Below are positions 33,539-42,167 of a DNA stretch of 64,000 nucleotides, piece by piece; within the stretch, counting starts at the first letter, position 1; every line of letters begins with the position of its first letter. The notes under the pieces are model-generated. The model searched no databases and was not told the origin of the DNA. It saw only the letters and a program-made list of their open reading frames with translations. This DNA comes from JANOBD01 sp031411495 (GTDB lineage: Bacteria; Planctomycetota; Phycisphaerae; Tepidisphaerales; Tepidisphaeraceae), in contig JANOBD010000014.1 of NCBI GenBank assembly GCA_031411495.1, forward strand, positions 43,085-107,084, given 5' to 3'. The translations under genes were made by a program, and so were the position numbers.

Positions 33539-35797
33539 TCAGGAGAGGAAAACCCGCTCATTCGACGGCACGCTGAGATCGCCCTGTGAATCCACAGCCA
33601 CAACACGGTAGTACCAGCTTCTGCCGGGAGTCGCGGTGTCATCGACAAACGTACTGATCGTCAGCGGCGAACTGGTGATGCTGTGATACGAGCCATCAAA
33701 GTCAGAACGCAGCACGCGATAGCCCGCTGCACCAGACACGTCACCCCAATCGAGCGTGACCTTTCCCCCTTGTGCAACGCCGGTAAGGCCTTCGACGGCG
33801 CCGGTCCTGTCCGCGGGACGCATATTGGAGATCAGGAAGATGTTGTCGTTGTAATCGAAGTTGATAGAGGAGTAGTCCATCGTCATCAGGTAGGTGTTGG
33901 GCACGAAGTCGCCGCGTGCATTGCGCAGCGGATAAAATCGCATGTGATGCCCGCCGAGGTCACCTTGCACCTGGTTATTCAACGCATCTTCGGAATACTC
34001 GGCATCGAGTCGGAATCCGAAATTGGTGGAGGTGCTGAATGATGTCTGCGCCCTTTCGTTCGAGTCCTTCTTTCGCTGGAACAGGGATTGACCGTCATTC
34101 ACATTGGTGAAGAAGAGCGTGTTCTGCTGTCCGTTGGCATTAGCGCCAGGATAGCGCGGATCGGACGGGTAAAAGAAGGGTTTGCCCTGCTCGTACCATG
34201 CGATCTCGCCGGTGTTTCCCTGGGTGTGAAAGCCAGCGACCTGCCTGATGAATACCGGTTTGGCGGCATCGGCGGCATTCCAATAGGCGCTGAGGATTTC
34301 GTCACCGACCGCTTGCGATAGTCCGTGTTCGTTGATGTTTTCGCCGTCAGCGACCGCGACGGTTTTGAAGCCGAGGGTCTTGAAGATTTCGGCGAGTGAC
34401 GGTTCCTGTGAAACGCCTTGCGAATTGGTCTCTGAATCGCTCTGCCAGAACCCGTTGAGACGAACACTGGTGACGCGTTGTGCCTTGTCGTTGCTCGCGA
34501 TGTCGAGCGTGGCCGTGCGGAAATCGCCGCTGGTGGCGATGAACTTTACGGTAACGTCCATTGTCTGTCCGCGAGTCAGTGTGGTCGCACCCGGTGAACC
34601 GACAATCTGGAACGCGGTGGGATTCTCGCCGCCGAGCGTGAACGAACTGATCAGCAGGTCCTTATTGCCGGTGTTGACGATCCGTACCTTCGACGTGTCA
34701 TGGACGGCGTTGCCGATTTGCGCGTTCGGCGTCTGTATGCGATTGAACGCGAGGGTCGTGGCGTCTTCGATTCCATCCACGGACACGATTCCCAGCACCG
34801 GGCGGCTCTTGACCGTCGTCACGTTGCGCAGTACGAAGACATAATCATTCTGATCGTTCTGCGGCGGGTATTCCTCGAACGTCACGATGTAGGCGTTGGC
34901 GACCGCGTTGCCCTTCTCGACGAACGGGTAGACGCGGACCTTTCGACGCTTGTCTGCGTTCGGCTCCCACGTGTTGAGCGAGTCTTCGCCGTAGACGATT
35001 CGCGCCCCATCGGCATCAATGAACGTCGGCGCCTCGGCCCAGACACTGAATGGTGAGCTGCCGGGATCGAACGTGGTCGACCCGTTCGCGGACGGGTTGA
35101 CGCTTTGCCCATCGGCACCGGGCAACTCGAAGAGCTGGCTGCGCGAGCTCGGCACTCCGGGGGTGTAGATTCCGATCCGGCCCGCGACCGTCGCGGTCTT
35201 GGTGACGAACTGCGCGATCGGCGTGATCGTAACCGGCGCCTCACTCGCGCGCTGAAAGCGCGGCGCGAAAAGCTCGTCCGTTGCGCTGCCGCTCAGATCG
35301 AGCAGCGTCGTGTTCGGCGTCGTGTCTCCGACATTGATCGAATACTGGAACAGCTCCATCAGTCGAGCCAGCGACGGCTCAACGAGCCCGCCTTCGCCTG
35401 TCGTCGCGATGCCGCGCAGTGCGATCCGTGCGATCGGTGAACTCGCGCCATCTGGCGTAATGTCCAGAAAGGCGGTCAAGACGCGGTCGGTCGGCGCGTT
35501 GCTCGCGGGCGTCAGCGCGACGAAAAACTGGGCACGCTTGTTCAAAGAAATTCGCCGCGGCAGCGTGCCTCCGACGACGGAAAACTGGGCGGCGTCGGGT
35601 CCGCTGATTGCGAGCGCCCCGGTCCCGAGCGTGAACGCGCTGGTCCCCACGTTCGTCACCTGGAATGCCTGCGAACGGCCGGTCGTGGCGCGCACGGCGT
35701 TCACTTCGATCGTTTTGCGGTTCAGCCGAAGCTGAGCGCGGGCGGAAAATGCGGTGAATCCCGCGGACTCGTCGGCGATGTTGATGTCAAAAGGCAT
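33539..35797 (-). CDS. Large choice-of-anchor/fibronectin-type protein, no signal peptide
   Basis: The 752-residue protein contains two 'choice-of-anchor D'/ASH-like immunoglobulin domains (FQVTNVGTSAFTLGTGALAI near the N-terminus; VRIVNTGNKDLLISSFTLGG near the middle) and a C-terminal fibronectin type III-like domain (KVTLDWGDVSGAAGYRVLRS). Between them lie two related blocks that both begin EPSLARLMELF or EPSLAEIFKTLG, so it is internally duplicated. Such proteins are usually cell-surface, yet no signal peptide is seen from either start (ATG 35797 or GTG 35830). It may be secreted by another route. Its 3' end is 31 nt from the convergent rex end. Confidence 0.75.
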   Translation of the reverse strand: MPFDINIADESAGFTAFSARAQLRLNRKTIEVNAVRATTGRSQAFQVTNVGTSAFTLGTGALAISGPDAAQFSVVGGTLPRRISLNKRAQFFVALTPASNAPTDRVLTAFLDITPDGASSPIARIALRGIATTGEGGLVEPSLARLMELFQYSINVGDTTPNTTLLDLSGSATDELFAPRFQRASEAPVTITPIAQFVTKTATVAGRIGIYTPGVPSSRSQLFELPGADGQSVNPSANGSTTFDPGSSPFSVWAEAPTFIDADGARIVYGEDSLNTWEPNADKRRKVRVYPFVEKGNAVANAYIVTFEEYPPQNDQNDYVFVLRNVTTVKSRPVLGIVSVDGIEDATTLAFNRIQTPNAQIGNAVHDTSKVRIVNTGNKDLLISSFTLGGENPTAFQIVGSPGATTLTRGQTMDVTVKFIATSGDFRTATLDIASNDKAQRVTSVRLNGFWQSDSETNSQGVSQEPSLAEIFKTLGFKTVAVADGENINEHGLSQAVGDEILSAYWNAADAAKPVFIRQVAGFHTQGNTGEIAWYEQGKPFFYPSDPRYPGANANGQQNTLFFTNVNDGQSLFQRKKDSNERAQTSFSTSTNFGFRLDAEYSEDALNNQVQGDLGGHHMRFYPLRNARGDFVPNTYLMTMDYSSINFDYNDNIFLISNMRPADRTGAVEGLTGVAQGGKVTLDWGDVSGAAGYRVLRSDFDGSYHSITSSPLTISTFVDDTATPGRSWYYRVVAVDSQGDLSVPSNERVFLS

Positions 35798-35980
35798 GGC
35801 TGGTTCAGTCGTCCAATTTGGTCTGGTCACCCGATACTGACGCGGCGATCATAGTGACGGACGACGGCGAAGGAGAGTCGGTTTCACCCGATAAGGCGGT
35901 ATGCCGCGAAAAAGTGGGTCGAACGGTTCGGTTCCTCTGTATTTTCGGCCATATCGTCGCAAAAGGTGCATTTTTGCGGT

Positions 35981-37162
35981 TCAGCAGGAGCGCATCGCCA
36001 GCCCGACAAACATCCGGATCGAGGAATCGAATGCCGCATCGGTGAAATCGTAGCGATCGTTGTGCAACGGCGGGTACTCGCTCCGTCCTTGTGGGACGAC
36101 TCCGACCATGAAAAAGCTCGCCGGGACCTGCTCACCGTAGTAGGCGAAATCCTCGCCGCCCATCACCGGCCGCGCGGCCTGCAGGAACTTCGACTCGCCC
36201 AGCACCTGCCGAGCCGTATCGATCACGAAATCGGTGGCGGCGGGATCGTTGGTCGTCGGTGGGTAACCGTCGTAGAGTTCGATCTCCACCGTGCAACCGT
36301 TGGCGAGTGCCACCCCTTCGCAGCGGCGCTTCAACGAAGCCTGTGCGGCGAGGCGGGTCTGAGGTGTGAGCGTTCGGATCGTCCCTTCGATTCGCGCTTC
36401 GTCGGGAATGATGTTCGTTGCGGTGCCGGCCTGCATGATGCCTACGGTGATCAGCGCCGGCTCGGTCGGATCCAGTTCGCGACTGACGTACATCTGGAGG
36501 CTTAAGATCGCCTCGGCGGCGGCGACGATCGGATCACGCCCCAGATGCGGAAATGCGCCGTGGCATCCCCGCCCGATGAACGTGACGCGAAAGGTGTCTG
36601 TCGCGGCAAGCAACGGACCGGACTTGGTTGAAACGACCCCAACGGGCAAACCCGGCCAGCCGTGCATGCCGTAAATCGCCTTCACGCGCGGGCCGATGCG
36701 CCCGTCGAGCACGCCGGCCTGTACGAGACGCTCGGCGCCGGCGCCGCCCTCTTCGGCCGGTTGAAAGATCAGCTTCACGCACACGTTCATTTCGGCGGCG
36801 AGCTTCCTCAGAATCGACCCGGCGGCGATAAGATTGGCGGTGTGTCCGTCGTGGCCACACGCGTGCATAAAGCCCGGTCGGCGGCTCGCGTAAGGCAAGC
36901 CCGTTTGTTCGGTGATGGGCAGCGCATCGATGTCCGCGCGGAGCGCGATGCAGGGTTTGTTGAGGTCGCCGATGGTGGCAATGGTCGCCGTCGGTGCGCC
37001 GTTCACGCCGGCGACGAACTCGATGCCCTGCCTGGCGAGCTCGTCGCGGATGATGCCGGCGGTTTCGAACTCCTCGTAGGCGCGTTCGGGAACCTGGTGG
37101 AGCCGATGCCGGATCTGCGTCGCGAGGGCGACGGCTTCGGGGAGATGCGATTCGAGTTTCAT
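35981..37162 (-). CDS. M20 family metallo-amidohydrolase (N-acyl-amino acid / hippurate hydrolase type)
   Basis: The 393-residue enzyme has the M20D signature FMHACGHDGHTANLIAAG (metal ligands Cys/His), LIFQPAEEGGAGA with catalytic Glu, and MGGEDFAYYGEQVPASFFMV near the end. It removes acyl groups from amino acids or opens related amides in the cytoplasm. The N-terminus MKLESHLPEAVALATQIRHR matches the family start. Neighbours give no substrate clue. Confidence 0.92.
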   Translation of the reverse strand: MKLESHLPEAVALATQIRHRLHQVPERAYEEFETAGIIRDELARQGIEFVAGVNGAPTATIATIGDLNKPCIALRADIDALPITEQTGLPYASRRPGFMHACGHDGHTANLIAAGSILRKLAAEMNVCVKLIFQPAEEGGAGAERLVQAGVLDGRIGPRVKAIYGMHGWPGLPVGVVSTKSGPLLAATDTFRVTFIGRGCHGAFPHLGRDPIVAAAEAILSLQMYVSRELDPTEPALITVGIMQAGTATNIIPDEARIEGTIRTLTPQTRLAAQASLKRRCEGVALANGCTVEIELYDGYPPTTNDPAATDFVIDTARQVLGESKFLQAARPVMGGEDFAYYGEQVPASFFMVGVVPQGRSEYPPLHNDRYDFTDAAFDSSIRMFVGLAMRSC

Positions 37163-37299
37163 GGGTCACCAGCCGTGTTTCGTGAATGCGGGAAACGACC
37201 CGGCATCAGACCCGCGGGCTTTCCGATTCGCAAGCGGCCGGCCCGATGATGCCTCCCCTTTCTGCAACCGAAATCCTGAAAACGCCGATCAATACGAAA

Positions 37300-38073
37300 A
37301 TGCCAACGCGACCGCCGCCAACACGTTTCGCACTGATCGCGCTCTCGGTTCTCCTGTGTGCGTACGTCCTCGGCTGCTCCAGCAACTCTCGTGGCAGTGC
37401 GGCCGGGCTGATCCTGTTCGTGCCCGGCGTCGCGGGAGATGGGGCTTCGTACAGGAACATCGTGCCGGCCCTTCGCGATGCCGGCGACGAGCGCACCGTG
37501 GAATCCTTCGGCTGGGGCGCGCCGTCGTTCGCGTTTTTCATGAACTTCAACAACGTGACGATCCACGAGTCGGCCGAGAAAAAACTCGCGGCCCGCATCG
37601 TCGATTTCCGAACATCCCATCCGGACGAGCCGCTCGACATCATCGCCCACAGCGCCGGCGGCGGCGTGACGCTCGGGGCCCTGCGGAAACTTCCCGAGGG
37701 CATTCACGTCGGGCGCGTCCTGCTAATGCACCCGTCCGTGTCGCCGACATACCCGGTAACGGAGGCGCTTCGTTGCTGTGATTCGATCACGCTGGTCCAC
37801 AGCGACCGCGACACGACATTTCTCAAGTGGCGAACGTCCCACTTCGGCACGTACGACAACGTGAAGACGACGGCGGCAGGGAACGCCGGCTTTGACTTGT
37901 CAAAGATCGACGCGTCGGCGCGCGGAAAACTGCTGATGGTCCGCTTTGAAGATTCAGACCGATCGCTCGGCAACGACGGCGGGCATTTCGGACCGCTGGC
38001 GAGCGCCTACCTGCGCAAGCGGATCATGCCGCTCTTCGCCCGGCCGACTACCGACGCCTCGCATGCGCGATGA
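37300..38073 (+). CDS. Putative lipoprotein alpha/beta hydrolase
   Basis: The 257-residue reading from 37300 begins with a lipoprotein signal (FALIALSVLLCAYVLGCSSN, lipobox VLGC). The body has FVPGVAGDG near the oxyanion loop and the nucleophile elbow IAHSAGGG. A His follows in HFGTYDN or GGHFGP. This fits a membrane-anchored esterase or thioesterase outside the cytoplasm. ATGs at 37186, 37246 and 37249 are also possible; the one at 37300 gives the cleanest signal. Its 3' end overlaps the convergent methyltransferase by 26 nt. Confidence 0.72.
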   Translation: MPTRPPPTRFALIALSVLLCAYVLGCSSNSRGSAAGLILFVPGVAGDGASYRNIVPALRDAGDERTVESFGWGAPSFAFFMNFNNVTIHESAEKKLAARIVDFRTSHPDEPLDIIAHSAGGGVTLGALRKLPEGIHVGRVLLMHPSVSPTYPVTEALRCCDSITLVHSDRDTTFLKWRTSHFGTYDNVKTTAAGNAGFDLSKIDASARGKLLMVRFEDSDRSLGNDGGHFGPLASAYLRKRIMPLFARPTTDASHAR

Positions 38074-38821
38074 TGCGCGGCGAATCGACGGTGAGCGACG
38101 ATCCATCGTAATCGCCGGCGATCGATTCGATCGCGAAACCGTTGCGTTCCAGCAGCAGGACCAGTTCGCGCTCGAAGTGATAGGTGATCTCAAAGCGGAT
38201 CCGCTTTCCGCGTCGCCGGCGATTTGCATCGAACCACGCGTATTCGAAAATCGTCTCGCGCACCTGGGGCCGATCGCTCGTACGGATGTGAACGACGCGC
38301 TGAACCGTCGTGTTCAAGGCGCGCGAGTAGAAAATCCTCACATCCGCATTCAGTTCTTCTTCCTCGGCGATTCGGGCGATGTCGGGATTGAAAATGTCGA
38401 TCAGCAGCGTGCCGTTCTTCTTGAGCTGACGATGAGCGTTCGACAGCACGCGATCCTGCTGCGCGATCGTGGTGAACACGAGGAAGGAATTGAACAGGAT
38501 CGCGGCGTGATCGAAACGCCTGGAGGTTGACCAGCTCAGGAGATCGCCCGCCTCAAATCGGAGCGATTTGGGAGAAATGCCAAGCTCCTCACGTTTTGCA
38601 GATGCGAGTTTGAGCATCTGTGCGTCGATGTCGACGCCCAGGACACGATGCCCCGCCTGTGCGACAGGCAGTGCCGCGCGGCCGGTCCCGCTGGCGAGCA
38701 TCAGCACATCGCGCGGCGGCTTACGGATCGAGGCAAGCAAGTATGCAATGTCGGGCCCGAGGTTCTCGAGCTCGGCGTTCTCATCATCGTAGAAGTGCGG
38801 GATCGCACGGTAAGTCTTCAT
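38048..38821 (-). CDS. Class I SAM-dependent methyltransferase
   Basis: The 257-residue protein has motif I LASGTGRAALPVAQAG, motif II GVDIDAQMLKLA and motif IV ILFNSFLVFTTIAQQD. It methylates an unknown small molecule or macromolecule. The ATG at 38821 has AGGATCG upstream. It starts 99 nt after the nusG stop, beyond the terminator, so it is probably not part of the nusG operon. Confidence 0.85.
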   Translation of the reverse strand: MKTYRAIPHFYDDENAELENLGPDIAYLLASIRKPPRDVLMLASGTGRAALPVAQAGHRVLGVDIDAQMLKLASAKREELGISPKSLRFEAGDLLSWSTSRRFDHAAILFNSFLVFTTIAQQDRVLSNAHRQLKKNGTLLIDIFNPDIARIAEEEELNADVRIFYSRALNTTVQRVVHIRTSDRPQVRETIFEYAWFDANRRRRGKRIRFEITYHFERELVLLLERNGFAIESIAGDYDGSSLTVDSPRIIAHARRR

Positions 38822-38840
38822 GAGCCCGACGATCCTAAGG

Positions 38841-38883
38841 GAAGTCCAAAAGAAACAACCGTCGCGATCGAACGCGACGGTTG
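38841..38883 (-). terminator. Intrinsic terminator after nusG
   Basis: A perfect 11-bp stem CAACCGTCGCG (38856-38866) / CGCGACGGTTG (38873-38883) has a 6-nt loop. On the minus strand it is followed by TTTCTTTT. It lies about 40 nt past nusG. Confidence 0.85.
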
Positions 38884-38919
38884 AGATTACTCTTAGTGAG
38901 TCGAGTTCGATTGCGCGAA

Positions 38920-39471
38920 TCAGACCGCGTCGGCCTTTTCGATCTGCCAATACTCGAGTTCGAGCGGCGTCGGGCGACCGAAGATCGTGGTGATGATGCG
39001 CACCTTGCCCTGGTCGGAGAGGATCTCTTCGACAACGCCTTCGAAGTTTTCGAACGGGCCGTCTCGGACCTTGACCTTGTCGTCCTTCTTGTACTCGGTC
39101 TTGAGGCTGACCTCGTCGTCGGGCTTTTCGGCCTCTTCGAGCATTTTCGACTGGTCGCGGGCGGTCATCGGGCTCGGCTTGCCGTTGGAACCGATGAAGT
39201 CGCCGACGCCGTCGGTTTCCTTGATCATGAACCAGACCTTGTCCGGGATGCGGCCGTCGGATTCGGTGAGGAGTTCGATGAAGACGTAGCCGGGGTAGAG
39301 CTTGCGGTCGGCTTCCCGCTTCACGCCGCCCTTCATCGTTCGGACGCGTTCGACGGGCACAAGGATACGTCCGACGCGCTCCTCGAGGCCTTCGATCTTG
39401 ACCTTGCGCGCGAGGCTCTCGCGGACCTTGTCTTCTTTATTGCTCGCAACTCGCAGGACGTAGAAATGCAT
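38920..39471 (-). CDS. nusG: Transcription termination/antitermination factor NusG
   Basis: The 183-residue protein has the NGN domain (MHFYVLRVASNKEDKVRESL, KLYPGYVFIELL) and a C-terminal KOW domain (DKVKVRDGPFENFEGVVEEI). NusG binds RNA polymerase and links it to Rho or to ribosomal protein S10. It follows secE by 32 nt in the common secE-nusG order. Unusually, a strong terminator and a methyltransferase follow instead of rplK. Confidence 0.96.
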   Translation of the reverse strand: MHFYVLRVASNKEDKVRESLARKVKIEGLEERVGRILVPVERVRTMKGGVKREADRKLYPGYVFIELLTESDGRIPDKVWFMIKETDGVGDFIGSNGKPSPMTARDQSKMLEEAEKPDDEVSLKTEYKKDDKVKVRDGPFENFEGVVEEILSDQGKVRIITTIFGRPTPLELEYWQIEKADAV

Positions 39472-39503
39472 CGTAAATGGCCTTTAAGGGCGGAATCTGG
39501 CGT

Positions 39504-40160
39504 TCAGACCCACCAGCCTTGCGGCTTGATGATTGCGAAGGTGATCCACGCGGCGAACACCAGCAGCCCGAACGTCAAGGAAAGCCCGCCGGCCACTTTC
39601 GCCGATTTGTTTTCGGCATGCCGCAGGAGGCCAAAACTCGTCGCCAGCAGCGCGGTTCCGAGGAGGAAACCGGTGACCATTCCGGGCCACGGTTCCGGCT
39701 TCAGCAGAAACACCGAGATGCTGTAGAACAACGCGTGGAACTGTTGATCGAACACGAAAAGTGTCAGGGCCACGAGCAGCATGAACACGACGACGATTCG
39801 CGTCGAGGCAATCAAGTCTGCCCAGCCGGCCCAGTTCACTTTTTTGAGTTCACTGTCGGTGTCGATCAGGAACTGTGCCCGCTTCGGTGCGTTCATCAGC
39901 CACCAGACGACGAGGCAGAGCAGGGCTGCCACACCGGCAGCGATGCCGAAACGGGCCGGCTTCTTCAGCGACTGGAATACCGAGATCTGTTCAAACGCGA
40001 ACCAGGCGACGAACAGGATGATCGCCCCGGCGCCCAGGCCCGTTCCCAGTCGCGTCCAATAGCCTTGGCCGCGCTTGTAGAGCGTAAAGAAGCCATGCCG
40101 GTCGGGCGTTCGCGTGCCCGGTCGATCATTTGATCCGCGTGCTGAGACGTCGATGGACAT
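39504..40160 (-). CDS. secE: Preprotein translocase subunit SecE, enlarged
   Basis: The 218-residue protein contains the SecE core: SELKKVNWAGWADLIASTRI, then the third helix VVVFMLLVALTLFVF. SecE is a small essential inner-membrane part of the SecYEG channel, usually 60-130 residues. Here two further hydrophobic segments precede the core (AGAIILFVAWFAFEQI, IAAGVAALLCLVVWWL), and about 70 residues with two helices (GMVTGFLLGTALLATSF, LSLTFGLLVFAAWITF) follow it. The ATG at 40160 has GAGAT upstream. It lies between tRNA-Trp and nusG, which supports the call. Confidence 0.88.
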   Translation of the reverse strand: MSIDVSARGSNDRPGTRTPDRHGFFTLYKRGQGYWTRLGTGLGAGAIILFVAWFAFEQISVFQSLKKPARFGIAAGVAALLCLVVWWLMNAPKRAQFLIDTDSELKKVNWAGWADLIASTRIVVVFMLLVALTLFVFDQQFHALFYSISVFLLKPEPWPGMVTGFLLGTALLATSFGLLRHAENKSAKVAGGLSLTFGLLVFAAWITFAIIKPQGWWV

Positions 40161-40245
40161 AGGTTCAAATCTCGGGATCAAACGGTATGCCAAACGACCT
40201 GGACGAACCGAACGCCTTCTCGGCAAAAGCCGGTCAGGCACTCAG

Positions 40246-40318
40246 CACGCCGTGTAGGAATCGAACCTACAACCTGCCGCTTTGGAGACGGCTGCTCTGC
40301 CAATTGAGCTAACGGCGT
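40246..40318 (-). tRNA. tRNA-Trp (anticodon CCA)
   Basis: The minus strand folds as a full cloverleaf: acceptor ACGCCGT/ACGGCGT, anticodon loop CTCCAAA giving CCA, T loop TTCGATT and discriminator G. The 3' CCA is not encoded. It lies between rpmG and secE. Confidence 0.95.
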
Positions 40319-40332
40319 ATCAAGTAGGGATG

Positions 40333-40402
40333 AAGGATGAGGGATGAAGGATGAAAAAGGCACCTGCCTGTTTTCATCCCTCAGCCTTCATCCCTCATCC
40401 TT
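40333..40402. repeat. Nested inverted repeat between rpmG and tRNA-Trp (element B)
   Basis: Arms at 40333-40357 and 40371-40402 are inverted copies built from GGATGA/AGGGATGA words. The hairpin AGGCA-CC-TGCCT (40358-40369) is exactly in the centre. It begins 5 nt after the rpmG stop (minus direction) and ends 14 nt before the tRNA. The same GGATGAAGGATGAGGGATGA word run occurs again at 62971-62990. Confidence 0.7.
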
Positions 40403-40407
40403 ACGAC

Positions 40408-40572
40408 TCACTTCCGCTTCACCTTGTGAAGCGTATGTTTGCGAAGGCGCTTGCAGAACTTCATCAGTTCGATCTTCTGCGGGCCGCCGGCGACTTTGAT
40501 TTCGGTGCGGTAGTTCAGGTCACCGGTCTCGGTGCACTGAAGCCACACATATTCACGGGATTCTTTCGCCAT
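40408..40572 (-). CDS. rpmG: 50S ribosomal protein L33
   Basis: This 54-residue protein reads MAKESREYVWLQCTETGDLN, then YRTEIKVAGGPQKIELMKFC, and ends with a basic tail (KRLRKHTLHKVKRK). Length, the conserved 'LQCTETG...NYRT' and 'KFC..L.KHT.H.E/K' pattern fit L33. Only two cysteines are present, so the four-cysteine zinc site is incomplete. The ATG at 40572 has GAGG at 8 nt. It lies between tuf and tRNA-Trp, as in many bacteria. Confidence 0.93.
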   Translation of the reverse strand: MAKESREYVWLQCTETGDLNYRTEIKVAGGPQKIELMKFCKRLRKHTLHKVKRK

Positions 40573-40582
40573 TTCACTACCT

Positions 40583-40658
40583 CAAGTGGGCAGTGTGCGG
40601 TGGGCAGTGTGCGGGAAGGCATTCGAATGCCTACCAACCACTGCCCACTGCCCACTTG
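40583..40658. repeat. Nested inverted repeat between tuf and rpmG (element D)
   Basis: Arms at 40583-40609 and 40639-40658 are built from GTGGGCAGTG words and are inverted to each other. A 16-bp perfect palindrome, AGGCATTCGAATGCCT (40617-40632), lies in the middle with 7-nt and 6-nt gaps to the arms. The element begins one base after the tuf stop and ends 10 nt before the rpmG ATG; its last base overlaps the GAGG ribosome site. Confidence 0.8.
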
Positions 40659-40659
40659 C

Positions 40660-41850
40660 TTATTCAAGAATCTTCGACACAACGCCGGAGCCGACCGTCT
40701 TGCCACCCTCGCGGATAGCGAAGCGGAGCTTTTCTTCCATGGCGATCGGGGCGATCAGCGTCACTTCCATCGTGATGTTGTCGCCGGGCATGACCATTTC
40801 CGCACCCTTGAGGGTCGCGCTGCCGGTCACGTCGGTTGTGCGGAAGTAGAACTGCGGCTTATAGCCGGTGAAGAACGGCGTATGACGGCCGCCCTCTTCC
40901 TTGGTCAGAATATAAACTTCGGCCTCGAACTTCTTGTGCGGCGTGATGCTCTTGGGAGCACACACGACCTGGCCACGTTCGACGTCGTCCTTTTCAATAC
41001 CACGCAGGAGCACGCCCGCGTTATCGCCGGCGATGCCGATGTCCATCGTTTTGTTGAACTGTTCGATACCGGTCGCGACCGAGGTCTTGTTCCGGTCGAA
41101 GCCGATGATTTCGACGGCTTCACCGATCTTGATCTGACCGCGTTCGATACGGCCGGTGACAACGGTGCCACGACCCTTGATCGAGAACACGTCTTCGATC
41201 GGCATGAGGAACGGCTTGTCGTTCTCACGCACGGGCTGCGGGATTTCCTTATCGAGCGTAGCGACGAGGTCGTCGATGCACTTATTCGCCGCATCGTCCG
41301 CCGGGTTGTCCAGCGCGGGCTTGGATGAGCCCTTGATGATGGCGGTGTTGTCGCCGTCGAATCCGTACTTGGTCAGAAGTTCGCGGACTTCCATTTCGAT
41401 GAGGTCGAGAAGGTCGGCATCCGCAAGGTCGACCTTGTTGATGAAGACGACGATCTTCGGCACACCGACCTGCTTGGCGAGCAGAATATGTTCGCGCGTC
41501 TGCGGCATGGGGCCGTCGGCGGCGGACACGACCAGGATCGCGCCGTCCATCTGGGCGGCACCGGTGATCATGTTCTTGATGTAGTCCGCGTGGCCGGGGC
41601 AGTCGACGTGCGCGTAGTGGCGCAGCGGCGACTCGTACTCGACGTGGGCGGCCGCGATCGTCACGGTCTTGGTCGCATCGCGATCAATACCGCCTTTGGC
41701 GATGTCCTTATAGCTCTTTGCAGTGGTTCCGTACTTGGCTGCCGAGCGGGCGGCCAGTGCGGCGGTGAGCGTCGTCTTGCCGTGGTCGATGTGACCAATC
41801 GTGCCGACGTTCACGTGGGGCTTGTTACGTTCGAATACACCCTTTGCCAT
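40660..41850 (-). CDS. tuf: Translation elongation factor Tu
   Basis: The 396-residue GTPase has G1 GHIDHGKTT, G3 DCPGHADY, G4 NKVD and the C-terminal domains II and III through VTGSATLKGAEMVMPGDNIT. It delivers aminoacyl-tRNA to the ribosome. The ATG at 41850 has GGAGG at 7-8 nt; longer readings run into repeat element C. It is downstream of tRNA-Thr and upstream of rpmG. Confidence 0.98.
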   Translation of the reverse strand: MAKGVFERNKPHVNVGTIGHIDHGKTTLTAALAARSAAKYGTTAKSYKDIAKGGIDRDATKTVTIAAAHVEYESPLRHYAHVDCPGHADYIKNMITGAAQMDGAILVVSAADGPMPQTREHILLAKQVGVPKIVVFINKVDLADADLLDLIEMEVRELLTKYGFDGDNTAIIKGSSKPALDNPADDAANKCIDDLVATLDKEIPQPVRENDKPFLMPIEDVFSIKGRGTVVTGRIERGQIKIGEAVEIIGFDRNKTSVATGIEQFNKTMDIGIAGDNAGVLLRGIEKDDVERGQVVCAPKSITPHKKFEAEVYILTKEEGGRHTPFFTGYKPQFYFRTTDVTGSATLKGAEMVMPGDNITMEVTLIAPIAMEEKLRFAIREGGKTVGSGVVSKILE

Positions 41851-41870
41851 GATGCATCCTCCAAGATGCT

Positions 41871-41977
41871 GTTTTCGATTAGCGATTTGGGATTTGCGAT
41901 CTCGGATTTGCGACGGATGCGCCACTGCGGCGCCTTCCTGTACTGGATCGCAAATCGAAAATCGGAAACCGAAAACC
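41871..41977. repeat. Nested inverted repeat in the tuf leader (element C)
   Basis: The left arm at 41871-41901 and right arm at 41946-41976 match inverted at 26 of 31 positions and are built from GATTTGCGAT words. The left arm continues with a further GGATTTGCGA copy to 41916. The hairpin GCGCC-ACTGC-GGCGC (41919-41933) lies between the arms. It separates tRNA-Thr from the tuf ribosome site. Confidence 0.7.
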
Positions 41978-42094
41978 CGTTTCGCGGTCCATCGACCGGC
42001 TTCTCGAACCGGTCGACGCCGAAAGAGATCTCGCACCGAGAAATCTTTCAGATTCCGAAAGTTGCCTTTCGGAAGCGGGAACTGTCTCCCACAA

Positions 42095-42167
42095 AGCTGA
42101 TGGAGAGGTTTGAACTCTCGACCTCCACATTACCAATGTGGCGCTCTACCAACTGAGCTACATCAGC
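42095..42167 (-). tRNA. tRNA-Thr (anticodon GGT)
   Basis: The minus strand gives a full cloverleaf: acceptor GCTGATG/CATCAGC, anticodon stem CCACA/TGTGG around loop TTGGTAA (anticodon GGT), and T loop TTCAAAC. It heads the tuf operon. Confidence 0.95.
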
